Origin: Vannielia litorea | Lineage (GTDB): Bacteria > Pseudomonadota > Alphaproteobacteria > Rhodobacterales > Rhodobacteraceae | Direction: 5' to 3' | Length of the DNA: 64,000 nt | Assembly (NCBI RefSeq): GCF_018424695.1 | Contig: NZ_QTNQ01000014.1 | Span: 1 to 64,000 of the forward strand | Shown: positions 16,213 to 24,452 of the stretch, in pieces | How the letters are laid out: every line of letters starts with the position of its first letter | How positions within the stretch are numbered: position 1 is the first letter of the stretch | Position numbers and translations under genes: made by a program | The notes under the pieces: generated by a model | The model's input: the letters and a program-made list of their open reading frames with translations, nothing else | Told to the model about the DNA's origin: nothing | Database searches by the model: none

Positions 16213-16668
16213 TTACCCTTTCGGGTAGCTCGAATAGACTTCGGTCGAGCCGTCCTTCAGAACCAGAAAGACGTCGTAGGCTTCGCGGTCCTCCTCGGGC
16301 CCCATGCCGGGCGAACCGTAGGGCATGCCCGGAACCGCGAGACCGACCGCGTCGGGCCGCTCGTCTAGAAGCCGGCGGATGTCAGCGGCCGGAACGTGGC
16401 CCTCGATCACGTAGCCGTCAACGAGCGCCGTGTGGCAGGAGACCATTCGCTGCGGCACCCCTTTGTCGAGCTTGAAGCGCGCGAGAAGGCCGCCGAACAT
16501 GTCCTGACCCGTCGGTGCGAAACCGTTCTCCTGGAGATGGTTCATCCAGGACAGGCAGCAGCCGCATCCATTGGTCTTTCGGACATCGATGGCAGTTGCC
16601 TCCGCGAGGGCCTGCGCCGCCGGAAAGAGTGCGATGGCGAAGGTCAGGGCTTGTGTCAGACGTTTCAT
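16213..16668 (-). CDS. DUF411 domain protein, periplasmic metal-binding
   Basis: Exported small protein, 151 aa, with a signal peptide ending in ALA. It carries the DUF411 core: NGCGCCLSWMNHL near residues 33-46, VSCHTALVDGYVIEGHVPA and GLAVPGMPYGSPGM. The Cys-rich motif and Met-rich GMPYGSPGM point to Cu(I) or other soft-metal binding, as proposed for this family near copper genes. It lies 3 bp downstream of the M23 peptidase gene. A paralogue is at 24000. Confidence 0.85.
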   Translation of the reverse strand: MKRLTQALTFAIALFPAAQALAEATAIDVRKTNGCGCCLSWMNHLQENGFAPTGQDMFGGLLARFKLDKGVPQRMVSCHTALVDGYVIEGHVPAADIRRLLDERPDAVGLAVPGMPYGSPGMGPEEDREAYDVFLVLKDGSTEVYSSYPKG

Positions 16669-16671
16669 GGG

Positions 16672-18045
16672 TCAGAGCCTTTCAGTTGCAGTCAGGGCTA
16701 TCTCGCGGTCGAGACTTTCAGCGAGAAGCGCGCGGGCTTCGGCGAGCATCGACCGCGCGGCAGAGTCATCCGCTTCGCGCTCGGCAGCTTCGGCGAGCCG
16801 CTCTTCGGAGAGAGGATCGGTCGGCCGACCGTCCACCAGAACCTCGTAGTGCAGATTCGGACCGGTCGCGGTGCCGGTGGCGCCCACACTGCCGATCAGG
16901 TCTCCGGCAGCCACGCGCTGGCCTTGCACAAGGCCGTCCGGCACGGCGCTGAGATGTGCATAGCGCGTCGTGGTGTCGGAGCCATGCGAGATTTCAACCA
17001 CGCGGCCGTACCCGTTCCGCCAACCGATGAAGCTGACGCGCCCGGGTGCCGTGGCCTGAACCGGGGTCCCACGCGCCGCAGCGAAATCGACGCCGGTGTG
17101 CATTCGCACGTTCCCATAGACCGGATGCGTGCGGCGGCCGAAAACGGAGCTCAGGCGTGCACCTTCGACGGGCTGCGCGAAGACGCGGAGGACTTCGCCA
17201 TCAACGTAGATCGTCGCCTGTCCGCTGCCGCTGGCTGGCCAAACGACCTCGTAGAGTGCGCCGCCAACCTCGAGCGCGGCGAAGGCAAGGTCAGGCTGGC
17301 CGACCCTGTCGTTTTCCACGCGGGCCTCGCGCCAGAGAACCCGGAGCGTTTCGCCGCCTGCCATCTCACGGCGAAAATCCACCGTTCCGCCGAGCATCTG
17401 CGCCAGGTCCACCGCGAACCGGGCCGGGATATCGGCTTCGTCGAGCGCAGCGAAAAGCGAGCTGTCGATCACCGCTTCCCCGGAAAGCGTTACCGTCTCG
17501 GACTCCGGGGTGACGACCTGCGTGGCAAGCTCATCGCCGAAGATCGCCTCGATGCGCACACCGTTTTCGATGGCGAGCACGACGCTGCGCGGGCTGCTGT
17601 CCATCGTCGAGACGACGGTGACCGAATGTCCCGGCCGCAGCCGCCTCAAATCATATTCCGCGCCAAGAGCGAGGGCGACTTCCGCACGGTCGGTCGCCGA
17701 GAGACCGGCCTCCGCGAGAACTGTGTCGAGCGTCTCACCGCTTTCTATGTCGCGCGACCAAGTGGAAAGGGGAGGTTCGATCGTCGGCAAGGAAGTATCA
17801 GCGACCGAGATCTGCAAAAGAGGCATGGGGCTAGGCAACGTCGTGGGCTCGGCTCCTGCCTGCGCAATTCGCGGCCGTTCCGACACCAAAAACGGGGGAG
17901 GCTGGAGACCGTCCGGCGTCCATATGCTTGCTGCCGCGAGGCCCGGAGGTACGGGGTCCTTCGACCAGCTCCCCGAAAGAAAAACGACACCACCCGATAG
18001 CGCGGCGACAATTCCGATACCTGCCGCGATAGCTCTGATGTTCAT
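16672..18045 (-). CDS. M23 family murein metalloendopeptidase
   Basis: Periplasmic peptidoglycan peptidase, 457 aa, with an N-terminal membrane segment (about residues 6-24). A proline-rich linker and an OapA/LysM-like region (SRDIESGETLDTVLAEAGLS, RRLRPGHSVTVV) precede the LytM/M23 domain. Zinc ligands are in place: His316 and Asp320 in MHTGVDFAA, and His399 in LHYEV, with the GRVSFIGWRNGYGRVVEISHG strand between. It overlaps the SCO gene upstream by 4 bp (GTGA/ATGA type coupling). With three L,D-transpeptidases in the window it points to wall remodelling under metal stress. Confidence 0.9.
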   Translation of the reverse strand: MNIRAIAAGIGIVAALSGGVVFLSGSWSKDPVPPGLAAASIWTPDGLQPPPFLVSERPRIAQAGAEPTTLPSPMPLLQISVADTSLPTIEPPLSTWSRDIESGETLDTVLAEAGLSATDRAEVALALGAEYDLRRLRPGHSVTVVSTMDSSPRSVVLAIENGVRIEAIFGDELATQVVTPESETVTLSGEAVIDSSLFAALDEADIPARFAVDLAQMLGGTVDFRREMAGGETLRVLWREARVENDRVGQPDLAFAALEVGGALYEVVWPASGSGQATIYVDGEVLRVFAQPVEGARLSSVFGRRTHPVYGNVRMHTGVDFAAARGTPVQATAPGRVSFIGWRNGYGRVVEISHGSDTTTRYAHLSAVPDGLVQGQRVAAGDLIGSVGATGTATGPNLHYEVLVDGRPTDPLSEERLAEAAEREADDSAARSMLAEARALLAESLDREIALTATERL

Positions 18046-18668
18046 GTTGCCCCCTCAGTTTCTTGTTCGAGTGCGCGGCGAATCTTCGGCACCGCGAATT
18101 CCCTCGGCTCGTGATAGTCGATCATGGTGACGAACCGCCCTGCAGCGTCGAAAAGGAAAACGCTGGCGGTGTGGTTCATCGTGTAGCCGCCACCCTCGGT
18201 CGGCACCCGCTCGTAGCTCGCGCGGAAGCCGCGGACCGCTTTCGCGATTTCCTCATCTTCGCCGGTCCAGCCGCGGATCGCCGGATGGAAATAGCCGACA
18301 TACTCCGACATCGCATCGACGGTGTCGCGCTCGGGATCGACAGTGATGAAAACAACGGACATCTCGTTTGCCTCGTCCCCCAAATCGTCGAGCCATCCCG
18401 AAATGTCCGAGAGCGTGGTCGGGCAGACGTCCGGACAGTAGGTAAAGCCGAAGAATACCATCGCAGGGCGCCCGATCAGCGTTTCCGGCCCGACTTCGTT
18501 TCCCTCGTGATCCGTCAGGCTGAAGTCCATGGCGGACAGAGCCAGTGGCCGCTGGCCCTCCAGTTCGGGCGCACCAGGCCCGTCCACTTGCCACCAACCG
18601 ACAAAGAGCGCGAAGAGTAGCGCCCCGGCACCCACTGCGCCGTAGCCAAGGATCGTCCGTCGCCGCAT
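18042..18668 (-). CDS. SCO1/SenC family copper chaperone/thioredoxin-like protein
   Basis: Membrane-anchored periplasmic SCO protein, 208 aa, with one N-terminal helix (residues 6-26). The Cu-binding and redox motif is FGFTYCPDVCPTTL with Cys78 and Cys82, and the third ligand His sits in MNHTASVFLFD. SCO proteins help build the CuA site of cytochrome oxidase and act in copper or thiol homeostasis. Its ATG overlaps the PCuAC stop by one base. SCO plus PCuAC is a known functional pair. Confidence 0.92.
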   Translation of the reverse strand: MRRRTILGYGAVGAGALLFALFVGWWQVDGPGAPELEGQRPLALSAMDFSLTDHEGNEVGPETLIGRPAMVFFGFTYCPDVCPTTLSDISGWLDDLGDEANEMSVVFITVDPERDTVDAMSEYVGYFHPAIRGWTGEDEEIAKAVRGFRASYERVPTEGGGYTMNHTASVFLFDAAGRFVTMIDYHEPREFAVPKIRRALEQETEGAT

Positions 18669-19135
18669 CAGTCGTTCGGACCACGCGCGGCGATGCCAAG
18701 GATCGGCACCTCGACCGTCACTTCACCCCCGTCATCAAAGAGCAGCGTCAGCGGATATGATTCTCCTTCCGTCATCGGTGTCTGCAACTGCATCAGCATC
18801 GCGTGCAGACCGCCCGGCTCGAGCGACATGCTTTCGCCTGGCGCGATGGTGATCTCGTCGGCCGGAGCCATGGAACTCACGCCATCGGCATCGGTCTTCG
18901 ACTCGTGGATTTCGGGCATCATGGCGAGCGGCGTCACGAGACCGATCAGTATCACCGGTGTATCGCCGGTATTTCGGATCGTCATGTAGGCGGCGCCTGG
19001 GCGGTTCATGCCGATGGACGCGCGGGACCAAGCGCCTTCGACGACCACGTCCTCAGATCCTGCCAGCGCCGGCGTCAAAGCCCCCGCCGACGACAAAAGC
19101 GCTGTCATCGCGCCGGTAATAATGAAGGTCCTCAT
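18668..19135 (-). CDS. Periplasmic copper chaperone PCu(A)C
   Basis: Cu(I) chaperone, 155 aa, with a signal peptide ending near ALAGS. The PCuAC copper-site pattern is present: IHES followed by the Met in SMAPADEITIAPGESMSLEPGG, then LHAMLM (HxM). It delivers copper to SCO and the CuA centre in the periplasm. ATG 19135 gives the leader directly. It lies downstream of the DsbA-like gene and is coupled to the SCO gene. Confidence 0.9.
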   Translation of the reverse strand: MRTFIITGAMTALLSSAGALTPALAGSEDVVVEGAWSRASIGMNRPGAAYMTIRNTGDTPVILIGLVTPLAMMPEIHESKTDADGVSSMAPADEITIAPGESMSLEPGGLHAMLMQLQTPMTEGESYPLTLLFDDGGEVTVEVPILGIAARGPND

Positions 19136-19157
19136 CCTGCTCGTCCCATCTGTTGGT

Positions 19158-19817
19158 TTAGCTTCGCGCCGCTGCAACTTCAGCCGCCACCAGGCTTCGC
19201 AGTTCGGCTTCGCCGAACGGGTCGAGCGGCTTGCCGTTCACGAAGAACGTAGGTGTCTGGCGGACGCCCACAGTCTCGACGTCGGCGCGGTCCTGGTTCA
19301 GGATCGCCACTACGTCCGGCGCAAGCATCTGCGTACGAGCGGCTTCCGCATCGAGGCCCGCCGTTGCGGCGATCTCCAGGATGAGTCCCGGCTCAGGCGC
19401 TCCATGCGACGCCCATCTCGGCTGTTCCCGTAGTACCGCTTCGAGAACCGGTTCAAAGACGCCCTGCATGCGCGCGGCCTCGAGCACGCGGATCGCTTCC
19501 TCGGACGCCGCGCCGTGGAACGGCGTATAGCGGATCACCACGCGCACGGCATCGCCATGCTCGGCCATTATGGCTTCGACCACAGGATAGAAGGCGCGGC
19601 AGGCCTCACAGGCCGGGTCGAAGAACTCGACGATGGTGACGGGCGCGCTTTCGGGACCGAGAACAGGCGAATAGGACCGGATCAAAGCCTCCGCCAGTTC
19701 CGGAGCCACAGGCTCGGCCTCCGCCACGGGACCGGGGCGTGTTGCGTACCACGTTGCGCCGCCGAAACCGGCGACGCCGAGGGCGAGAACGGAGAGGATC
19801 AGGCCGCGTCTGTTCAT
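19158..19817 (-). CDS. DsbA-like thioredoxin-fold protein (CEAC active site)
   Basis: Periplasmic thiol oxidoreductase of the DsbA/DSBA-like thioredoxin family, 219 aa, with an N-terminal membrane segment (residues 4-22). The active site is CEAC in VEFFDPACEACRAFYP, and the cis-Pro loop is RQTPTFFVNGKPL. The CEAC dipeptide is unlike the CPHC of E. coli DsbA and suggests a different redox potential. The ATG overlaps the DsbB stop in ATGA, so this is its probable partner. Confidence 0.88.
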   Translation of the reverse strand: MNRRGLILSVLALGVAGFGGATWYATRPGPVAEAEPVAPELAEALIRSYSPVLGPESAPVTIVEFFDPACEACRAFYPVVEAIMAEHGDAVRVVIRYTPFHGAASEEAIRVLEAARMQGVFEPVLEAVLREQPRWASHGAPEPGLILEIAATAGLDAEAARTQMLAPDVVAILNQDRADVETVGVRQTPTFFVNGKPLDPFGEAELRSLVAAEVAAARS

Positions 19818-20236
19818 GTTCGTGTTTCCTTCAGAGAGAGTGCCGACAGCGCGCCGATCAGGGCGAAAGCGGCAAGCGCCATCAACGGGATAGGAATGCC
19901 GAAGACCAACTGGTTGTCGTCAGTGCAGGAGGGACCAGCGGCCGTGCAGGGCTGGATGCGCTCGGGGATCAGGCCAACGTAAAGACCCATGTGCCAGAGC
20001 GCGACAGCGCCGCCACCGAGCGCAAGCGCGATCCCGTAACGGCCCGCGAGCGGGTCGCGCCACCAAAGGCCGAGCCCGAGAATGATGGCCAGCGGGAACA
20101 TGAAGGCCCGCTGGAACCAGCAGAGCAGGCAGGGCGTCTGCCCCAGCACCTCGCCGATGAAGAGCACGGCTAGCGATGCCGTGAGAGCAATCACCCATGC
20201 CAGTCCCAGTGCCGTTTCTCCGGATATTCGGGTCAT
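19814..20236 (-). CDS. DsbB-like disulfide bond formation protein
   Basis: Four-helix inner-membrane quinone reductase that reoxidises DsbA, 140 aa. The first redox pair is CLLC in GQTPCLLCWFQRAFMFP and the second periplasmic pair is in PCTAAGPSCTDDNQ. The order of helices and loops is as in DsbB. It lies 5 bp after the SCO gene and is translationally coupled to the DsbA-like gene. Confidence 0.9.
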   Translation of the reverse strand: MTRISGETALGLAWVIALTASLAVLFIGEVLGQTPCLLCWFQRAFMFPLAIILGLGLWWRDPLAGRYGIALALGGGAVALWHMGLYVGLIPERIQPCTAAGPSCTDDNQLVFGIPIPLMALAAFALIGALSALSLKETRT

Positions 20237-20241
20237 GTCGG

Positions 20242-20844
20242 TCAGATCCTCTCTCTCAGATCAGCGAGGATCTCTTCGGCGGGCGTGCCGTAGGGCCAGG
20301 ACTCGGCGAAGCCTGTGTCTGGATCGAAAAGGAACAGATGCGACGTGTGCCCCATCGTGTAACCGTCGGGCGCAGAGGCTTCTTCGATGCGTTCGAAGAA
20401 GATCGGAAAAGTTTCGGAAGTCTGGGCAATCTGCTCCGGTGTGCCGGTCAGTCCGATGATGCCGGCATCGAACAGGGGAACGTAGTCCGCAAGCGCCGTG
20501 GGCGTGTCGCGTTCGGGATCGATCGTGATGAATATCGGCTGCACCTTTGCAGCGTCATCGCCCAGTCCCTCCATCACGGCCGCGACCTCTGACAGGGTGG
20601 TGGGGCAGACGTCGGGACAGTTGGTGAAGCCGAAGAAGATCAGCATCCAGCGCCCCGCGAAATCGTCTTCGGTTCGTACCATGCCCTGATGATCGGTCAG
20701 TTCGAACTCCGCGACGAAAGCCGGATCTGCCTCTGATCGCGCGCTGTCGGCGCGATAGTCGGACCCGAGCAGAAGCCACCCGAGCGCGAGGGCTGCAATG
20801 CCCACCAATACCCAGAGAACTTTTCTTACCGATGCGAGGGACAA
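20242..20844 (-). CDS. SCO1/SenC family protein, first gene of the long minus-strand unit
   Basis: Second SCO family protein, 200 aa, anchored by one N-terminal helix. The copper/redox motif is FGFTNCPDVCPTTL with Cys76 and Cys80, and the His ligand is in YTMGHTSHLFLFD. It is the promoter-proximal gene of the unit running to ctaG, 37 bp downstream of the putative -10 of a MerR-type promoter. It resembles the SCO protein at 18042 but is clearly a separate copy. Confidence 0.92.
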   Translation of the reverse strand: MSLASVRKVLWVLVGIAALALGWLLLGSDYRADSARSEADPAFVAEFELTDHQGMVRTEDDFAGRWMLIFFGFTNCPDVCPTTLSEVAAVMEGLGDDAAKVQPIFITIDPERDTPTALADYVPLFDAGIIGLTGTPEQIAQTSETFPIFFERIEEASAPDGYTMGHTSHLFLFDPDTGFAESWPYGTPAEEILADLRERI

Positions 20845-20880
20845 TCCGGCCTGCCTGCGATTGATTCTTGATTATTTCGG

Positions 20881-20911
20881 CGTTTACATCCTCTAGCTAC
20901 TGTAGATTCAA
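20881..20911 (-). promoter_or_regulatory. Zn/Cd/Pb-type MerR promoter-operator for the SCO-to-CtaG unit
   Basis: On the minus strand: TTGAAT (20911-20906), a 19-bp spacer CTACAGTAGCTAGAGGATG, then TAAACG. The dyad CTACAG-tag-CTAGAG matches the sites at 2110 and 21779. It is the only promoter-like element I see ahead of the 10.6-kb minus-strand gene run starting at 20844. Confidence 0.75.
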
Positions 20912-20961
20912 GCCCGATTGTCCGGCTGCGGCTGGAGGTCACGCGTCCGTGAGTCTTGGAC

Positions 20962-21001
20962 TTGCGCTATCAAACTACCAAACCTACAAAGTCTGTAGGT
21001 T
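20962..21001 (+). promoter_or_regulatory. Probable autoregulated promoter of the MerR gene
   Basis: TTGCGC (20962-20967) and TACAAA (20985-20990) form a 17-bp-spaced promoter. The inverted repeat AACCTACA (20981-20988) / TGTAGGTT (20994-21001) overlaps the -10 and the likely start, a position fit for self-repression. The arms share CTACA/TGTAG with the activated sites. Confidence 0.55.
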
Positions 21002-21016
21002 CTCTGAGGGAAACAT

Positions 21017-21445
21017 ATGCTGACAATCGGCAATCTGGCGAAGAAGACCGGCACCAAGGTGCAGACCATCCGGTACTACGAACAGATCGGGCTAATGCCT
21101 GAACCGGGCCGGACGGAGGGCGGGCAACGCCGCTACGGGGATGCCGAACTCGATCGGCTATCGTTCATCCGTCATTCGCGGCAACTCGGTTTCTCGCTTG
21201 ACGCGATCCGGGAGCTCCTCGACCTCAGCGACCATCCGGAAAAGTCGTGCGACGAGGCAGATGCGATCGCCCGCCGGCAACTCCGCCAGGTCGAGCAACG
21301 CATGGCACGCCTGAAAGCGCTTCGCACCGAGCTGAAGCGCATGGTCCACGAGTGCAGCGGCGGACGGACCGCGGATTGCCGGGTGCTCGAGGTCCTGCGG
21401 GACCATTCGGAATGCCTGACTGACCACGACGACATCGGGGCATGA
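21017..21445 (+). CDS. MerR family regulator, ZntR/CadR/PbrR type
   Basis: Metal-responsive activator, 142 aa. The N-terminal helix-turn-helix is standard ([23 protein letters not shown]), followed by a long dimer helix. Cysteines lie at 78, 113, 121 and 133, with His111; the pattern CDEADAIA at 78 and [11 protein letters not shown] at 111-121 matches the Zn/Cd/Pb subgroup, not CueR, where position 78 is Ser. It probably acts on the three related sites at 2110, 20881-20911 and 21779. Its stop overlaps the ynfA start. Confidence 0.9.
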   Translation: MLTIGNLAKKTGTKVQTIRYYEQIGLMPEPGRTEGGQRRYGDAELDRLSFIRHSRQLGFSLDAIRELLDLSDHPEKSCDEADAIARRQLRQVEQRMARLKALRTELKRMVHECSGGRTADCRVLEVLRDHSECLTDHDDIGA

Positions 21446-21768
21446 GTGCCGCGATTGCCTTTCCGCTCGCAGCCTTGGCCGAGATCGCTGGTTGCTTCGC
21501 ATTTTGGACGTGGTGGCGTCTTGGCGCATCGCCACTCTGGCTGGTGCCCGGACTTTTCTCGCTTGCCGTGTTCGGCTGGTTGCTTTCGCAGGTTGAGGCC
21601 CCCGCTGCCGGAAGAGTCTTTGCAGCATATGGCGGCATTTACATCGTGGCGTCGATTGGGTGGATGTGGTGGGCGGAGGGTGAAAGACCAGATAGATGGG
21701 ATCTTACTGGAGCGGTCATCTGTCTGGCTGGGGCGACGGTCATTCTCGCCGCCCCCCGCAGTTCTTGA
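21442..21768 (+). CDS. ynfA: YnfA family (UPF0060) small membrane protein
   Basis: Four-helix inner-membrane protein, 108 aa, of the UPF0060/YnfA family. The features [30 protein letters not shown] and [16 protein letters not shown] are characteristic. YnfA proteins resemble small multidrug-resistance exporters; a metal role is not proved. ATG overlaps the merR stop (ATGA), so the two are co-translated. Confidence 0.92.
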   Translation: MSAAIAFPLAALAEIAGCFAFWTWWRLGASPLWLVPGLFSLAVFGWLLSQVEAPAAGRVFAAYGGIYIVASIGWMWWAEGERPDRWDLTGAVICLAGATVILAAPRSS

Positions 21769-21778
21769 CAGACAGGGC

Positions 21779-21809
21779 TTGAAGCTACAGTCGCTGTAGC
21801 CTCTATGTA
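21779..21809 (+). promoter_or_regulatory. Zn/Cd/Pb-type MerR promoter-operator
   Basis: TTGAAG, a 19-bp spacer containing the perfect dyad GCTACAG-tcg-CTGTAGC, and TATGTA. It lies 29 bp ahead of the TTG start at 21839 and should drive the transglutaminase-like and CDF genes. It is the most symmetric of the three related sites. Confidence 0.8.
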
Positions 21810-21838
21810 GACCCTCGATAGATTCGAGGAGATGCATC

Positions 21839-22609
21839 TTGCCCGCCGTTGACCCCTTGCTGACAGCCACGCTGCTGCTGGATTTCGAAGCCGCCCCTAT
21901 TGCGGACCTGGTCGCGGACCGCGGCTGGAACGCTCTTGGCGAGCATGACCGGATCGGTGCCGCCTATGACTTCGTCCGAAACGAGATCGCTTTCGGTTAC
22001 AATCGCTCTGACGACATACCTGCGTCCGAAGTGCTGGCTGACGGATACGGCCAGTGCAACACAAAGGGCACGCTTCTCATGGCGTTGCTCCGCGCGCTCG
22101 GGGTCCGCTGCCGGCTGCATGGTTTCACCATCCACAAGGCGCTCCAGCGCGGGGTCGTGCCGGCGCTCGTCTATCCCGTCGCCCCGAAAGAAATTCTTCA
22201 TTCCTGGGTCGAGGTCGAAACCGAGAGCGGATGGGTCAACTTGGAAGGCTTCATACTGGACGCGCCATTCCTGGCATCGTTACAACGCGAGTTCAACGAG
22301 TCCGAGAGCCTTTGCGGATACGGAGCGGGCACCAGCTGCCTGGGCGCGCCGCCGGTCGAATGGACCGGGCGCGATACCTACATTCAGAAAACCGGCATCG
22401 CCAGCGACTTCGGAACCTTCGATACGCCCGACGACTTCTACTTGAAGCATCGTCAGAACTTTGGAATTCTGCGCGACTGGCTCTATCGCCACATTATCCG
22501 CCACTGGATGAACAGGCGGGTGCGAGTAATCCGGCGAGGACACCTGCCTCGGCTTCCCGGTTTCGCCCAGCCGAACCATCGCCACGAGGAGACGAACCGT
22601 GCCGCATGA
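21839..22609 (+). CDS. Transglutaminase-like domain protein
   Basis: Cytoplasmic-looking protein, 256 aa, with a transglutaminase/papain-like core: Cys73 in GYGQCNTKGTLL, His121 in ILHSWVEVE, and a third position occupied by GWVNLEG rather than the usual Asp. Members of this group occur beside metal exporters but substrates are unknown. The start is TTG at 21839, supported by GAGGAG at 21826-21831; the ATG at 21832 reads into a stop after six codons. It overlaps the CDF gene by 11 bp. Confidence 0.8.
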   Translation: MPAVDPLLTATLLLDFEAAPIADLVADRGWNALGEHDRIGAAYDFVRNEIAFGYNRSDDIPASEVLADGYGQCNTKGTLLMALLRALGVRCRLHGFTIHKALQRGVVPALVYPVAPKEILHSWVEVETESGWVNLEGFILDAPFLASLQREFNESESLCGYGAGTSCLGAPPVEWTGRDTYIQKTGIASDFGTFDTPDDFYLKHRQNFGILRDWLYRHIIRHWMNRRVRVIRRGHLPRLPGFAQPNHRHEETNRAA

Positions 22610-23564
22610 TCACGGCCACGCCCATATCGACCCCGACTCCGGCGATCGACGAGTATCAATTGCGATCTGGGCGAACGGGCTTCTGACCGTCGCGCAGATC
22701 GTTGGCGGCATACTTTCAGGCAGCCTCGCGCTCATCGCGGACGCGCTTCACAATTTCTCGGACATGGCGTCGCTGGTCATCGCCTTCGCCGCGCGCAAGA
22801 TCGCGCGGCGACCGGCCGACGAGCGCATGACATTCGGTTATGGCCGGGTCGAAATCGTGGCAGCTCTGATCAACTACACGACGCTGATCTTGATCGGGTT
22901 CTACCTGATCTACGAGGGCGGCATGCGCATGATCGATCCGCCCGAAGTGCAGGGCTGGACGGTCGTGATCTTGGGCGGGGTCGCACTGGTCGTCGACACC
23001 CTGACAGCGCTGCTGACCTACTCGATGCAGAAAGGCAGCGTAAATATCCGCGCGCTCTTCCTGCACAACCTCTCCGACGCACTTGCTTCCGTTGCGGTCA
23101 TCGTCGGTGGGTCGCTGATCATTCTCTACGACATGCGGTGGGTCGATCCGGCCATCACAATCGGCATTGCTCTCTATATCCTCTACCTGGCTTTCACGGA
23201 GATCGGTGGTCCGATCCGAACGCTGATGCTCGGCAGCCCGCCGGACATCGACAACGAGGCCGTCGTCGAAGCGATGCGGAACACCGAAGGCGTCGCCGAG
23301 GTCCACCACGTCCATCTCTGGCAAATGCAGGAGCATGAAGCCGCGCTCGACTGCCACATCGTCGTGAAGGCCGAAGCGTGGCCGCGAATTGAAGAGATCA
23401 AGAGTGCGATCAAGAAGCGGCTGAAAGAAGAATTCGACATCAACCATTCCAGCCTCGAATTCGAGCATGAAGAGCGCGCACACGATAACGCTGATCTCTA
23501 CGGCCATGGCAGTTCAGGTGAAAAGGAGGAAACGCATGATCAAGAAAACATTAACCAAACATGA
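22599..23564 (+). CDS. Cation diffusion facilitator (CzcD/ZitB-like)
   Basis: Metal/proton antiporter, 321 aa, six helices plus a cytoplasmic domain. A His/Asp-rich N-terminus (HDHGHAHIDPD) precedes helix 1. Metal site A is visible as HNFSD (helix 2) and HNLSDALASV (helix 5). The C-terminal domain ends with HHVHLWQMQEHE and ALDCHIVV, typical for CDFs. It exports Zn, Cd or Co. Start is GTG at 22599. It is under the MerR-type promoter at 21779. Confidence 0.92.
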   Translation: MPHDHGHAHIDPDSGDRRVSIAIWANGLLTVAQIVGGILSGSLALIADALHNFSDMASLVIAFAARKIARRPADERMTFGYGRVEIVAALINYTTLILIGFYLIYEGGMRMIDPPEVQGWTVVILGGVALVVDTLTALLTYSMQKGSVNIRALFLHNLSDALASVAVIVGGSLIILYDMRWVDPAITIGIALYILYLAFTEIGGPIRTLMLGSPPDIDNEAVVEAMRNTEGVAEVHHVHLWQMQEHEAALDCHIVVKAEAWPRIEEIKSAIKKRLKEEFDINHSSLEFEHEERAHDNADLYGHGSSGEKEETHDQENINQT

Positions 23565-23790
23565 CGATGTCATCGGGTTCATCTGCGTAGGCGAATTGAT
23601 GGAAGATGACCTCGAAAGGATGCACCGGCTGATTCATGGTCGCCTGGCCGTCAACAGTAATCCGGGGTTCCTTCTCGACCTGACCTAGTTCGCCGGTTAT
23701 GAAACGCCTTCGGCAATGCTTGAGGATTTCACGACCGACAAAGCTCATGCAAACGACGTCAGGCGTGTCGCGGCAATCGGAGAGCGCCGC
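23536..23790 (+). pseudogene. STAS/SEC14-like (SpoIIAA-like) gene interrupted by TAG, then degraded
   Basis: A good ribosome-binding site (AAGGAGGA) precedes ATG 23536, which overlaps the CDF gene. The frame reads MIKKTLTKHDDVIGFICVGE... up to FLLDLT, then TAG at 23686-23688, and continues in the same frame with FAGYETPSAMLEDFTTDKAH and DVRRVAAIGERRW. That order matches the SpoIIAA-like STAS/SEC14 family, in which the stop position is normally an ordinary residue, often Lys or a similar polar residue. One base change (for example AAG to TAG) explains it. After about 23790 the similarity is lost, suggesting a further frameshift or deletion. No other gene occupies the stretch up to 24000. Confidence 0.7.
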
Positions 23791-23999
23791 TGGTCAGCTT
23801 CTCGAAATTGTTGGCAATCGGAGTGCAAAGGACAGCGTGGCGGCCAAACTGTTGCCGGATTGCTTGATGTCACGGTCGTGGAGTTCGCTGCACTAATTCA
23901 CCTGAGCCACCAAGCGACGTTCTGCGCTCTACGTACCCTCATTCACGCGAAAACTATCACTATGCTGTCCCCTAGTATGTATCACTCGGCGGGTACTGG

Positions 24000-24449
24000 T
24001 TAGCTGTGGCTGGCAAAGACGGACGTTGAGCCGTCGGATGCGACAAGCAAGGTGTCAAAACTATCACCGGCCCCGGGTCCGCCCATGCCTGGCGAACTCA
24101 TCGGCATGCCCGGAACGGTCAGACCTCGTGCCAACGGCTGCTCTTCCAGTAACCGCCCGATATCCGAGGCGGGCGCATGGCCTTCAATGAAATAGTCGCC
24201 CACAAGCGCGGTATGGCACCCGGCAAGTTCCGGCGCGATTTGCAGCCTGTCTTTCAATGCGTATAGCGCGTCCTGATCGACGTTCTGCGCCTCTACTGCG
24301 AAACCGCTTTGCCGGACATGCTCGACCCAGGCCGTACAGCAGCCGCATGTCGGGGACTTGAAGACCTTGATCACTGGGGTGGCGTCGGCCAAAGCGGGCC
24401 GTGTCAGCACCAGCGCAGCGCCGGAAAGCAGAAACGTGCGTCTTTTCAT
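24000..24449 (-). CDS. DUF411 domain protein, second copy
   Basis: Exported DUF411 protein, 149 aa, with signal peptide ending in ALADA. Core motifs: FKSPTCGCCTAWVEHVRQ with the CGCC cluster, GCHTALVGDYFIEGHAPASDI and GLTVPGMPMSSPGMGG. It is a soft-metal binding candidate like the copy at 16213 but clearly diverged from it. It follows the sterol-desaturase-like gene by 3 bp and is probably co-transcribed with it and the CDF and VTT genes upstream. Confidence 0.85.
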   Translation of the reverse strand: MKRRTFLLSGAALVLTRPALADATPVIKVFKSPTCGCCTAWVEHVRQSGFAVEAQNVDQDALYALKDRLQIAPELAGCHTALVGDYFIEGHAPASDIGRLLEEQPLARGLTVPGMPMSSPGMGGPGAGDSFDTLLVASDGSTSVFASHS

Positions 24450-24452
24450 GCG

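Noticed and set aside
16396-18000. 534-residue open frame opposite the DUF411 and M23 genes
   Set aside because: No recognisable domain; complementary frame contains zinc ligands of M23 and DUF411 motifs.
23686-23688. TAG read through as a coded amino acid
   Set aside because: No sign of pyrrolysine or other recoding; the sequence after it soon loses family similarity, so a pseudogene is simpler.
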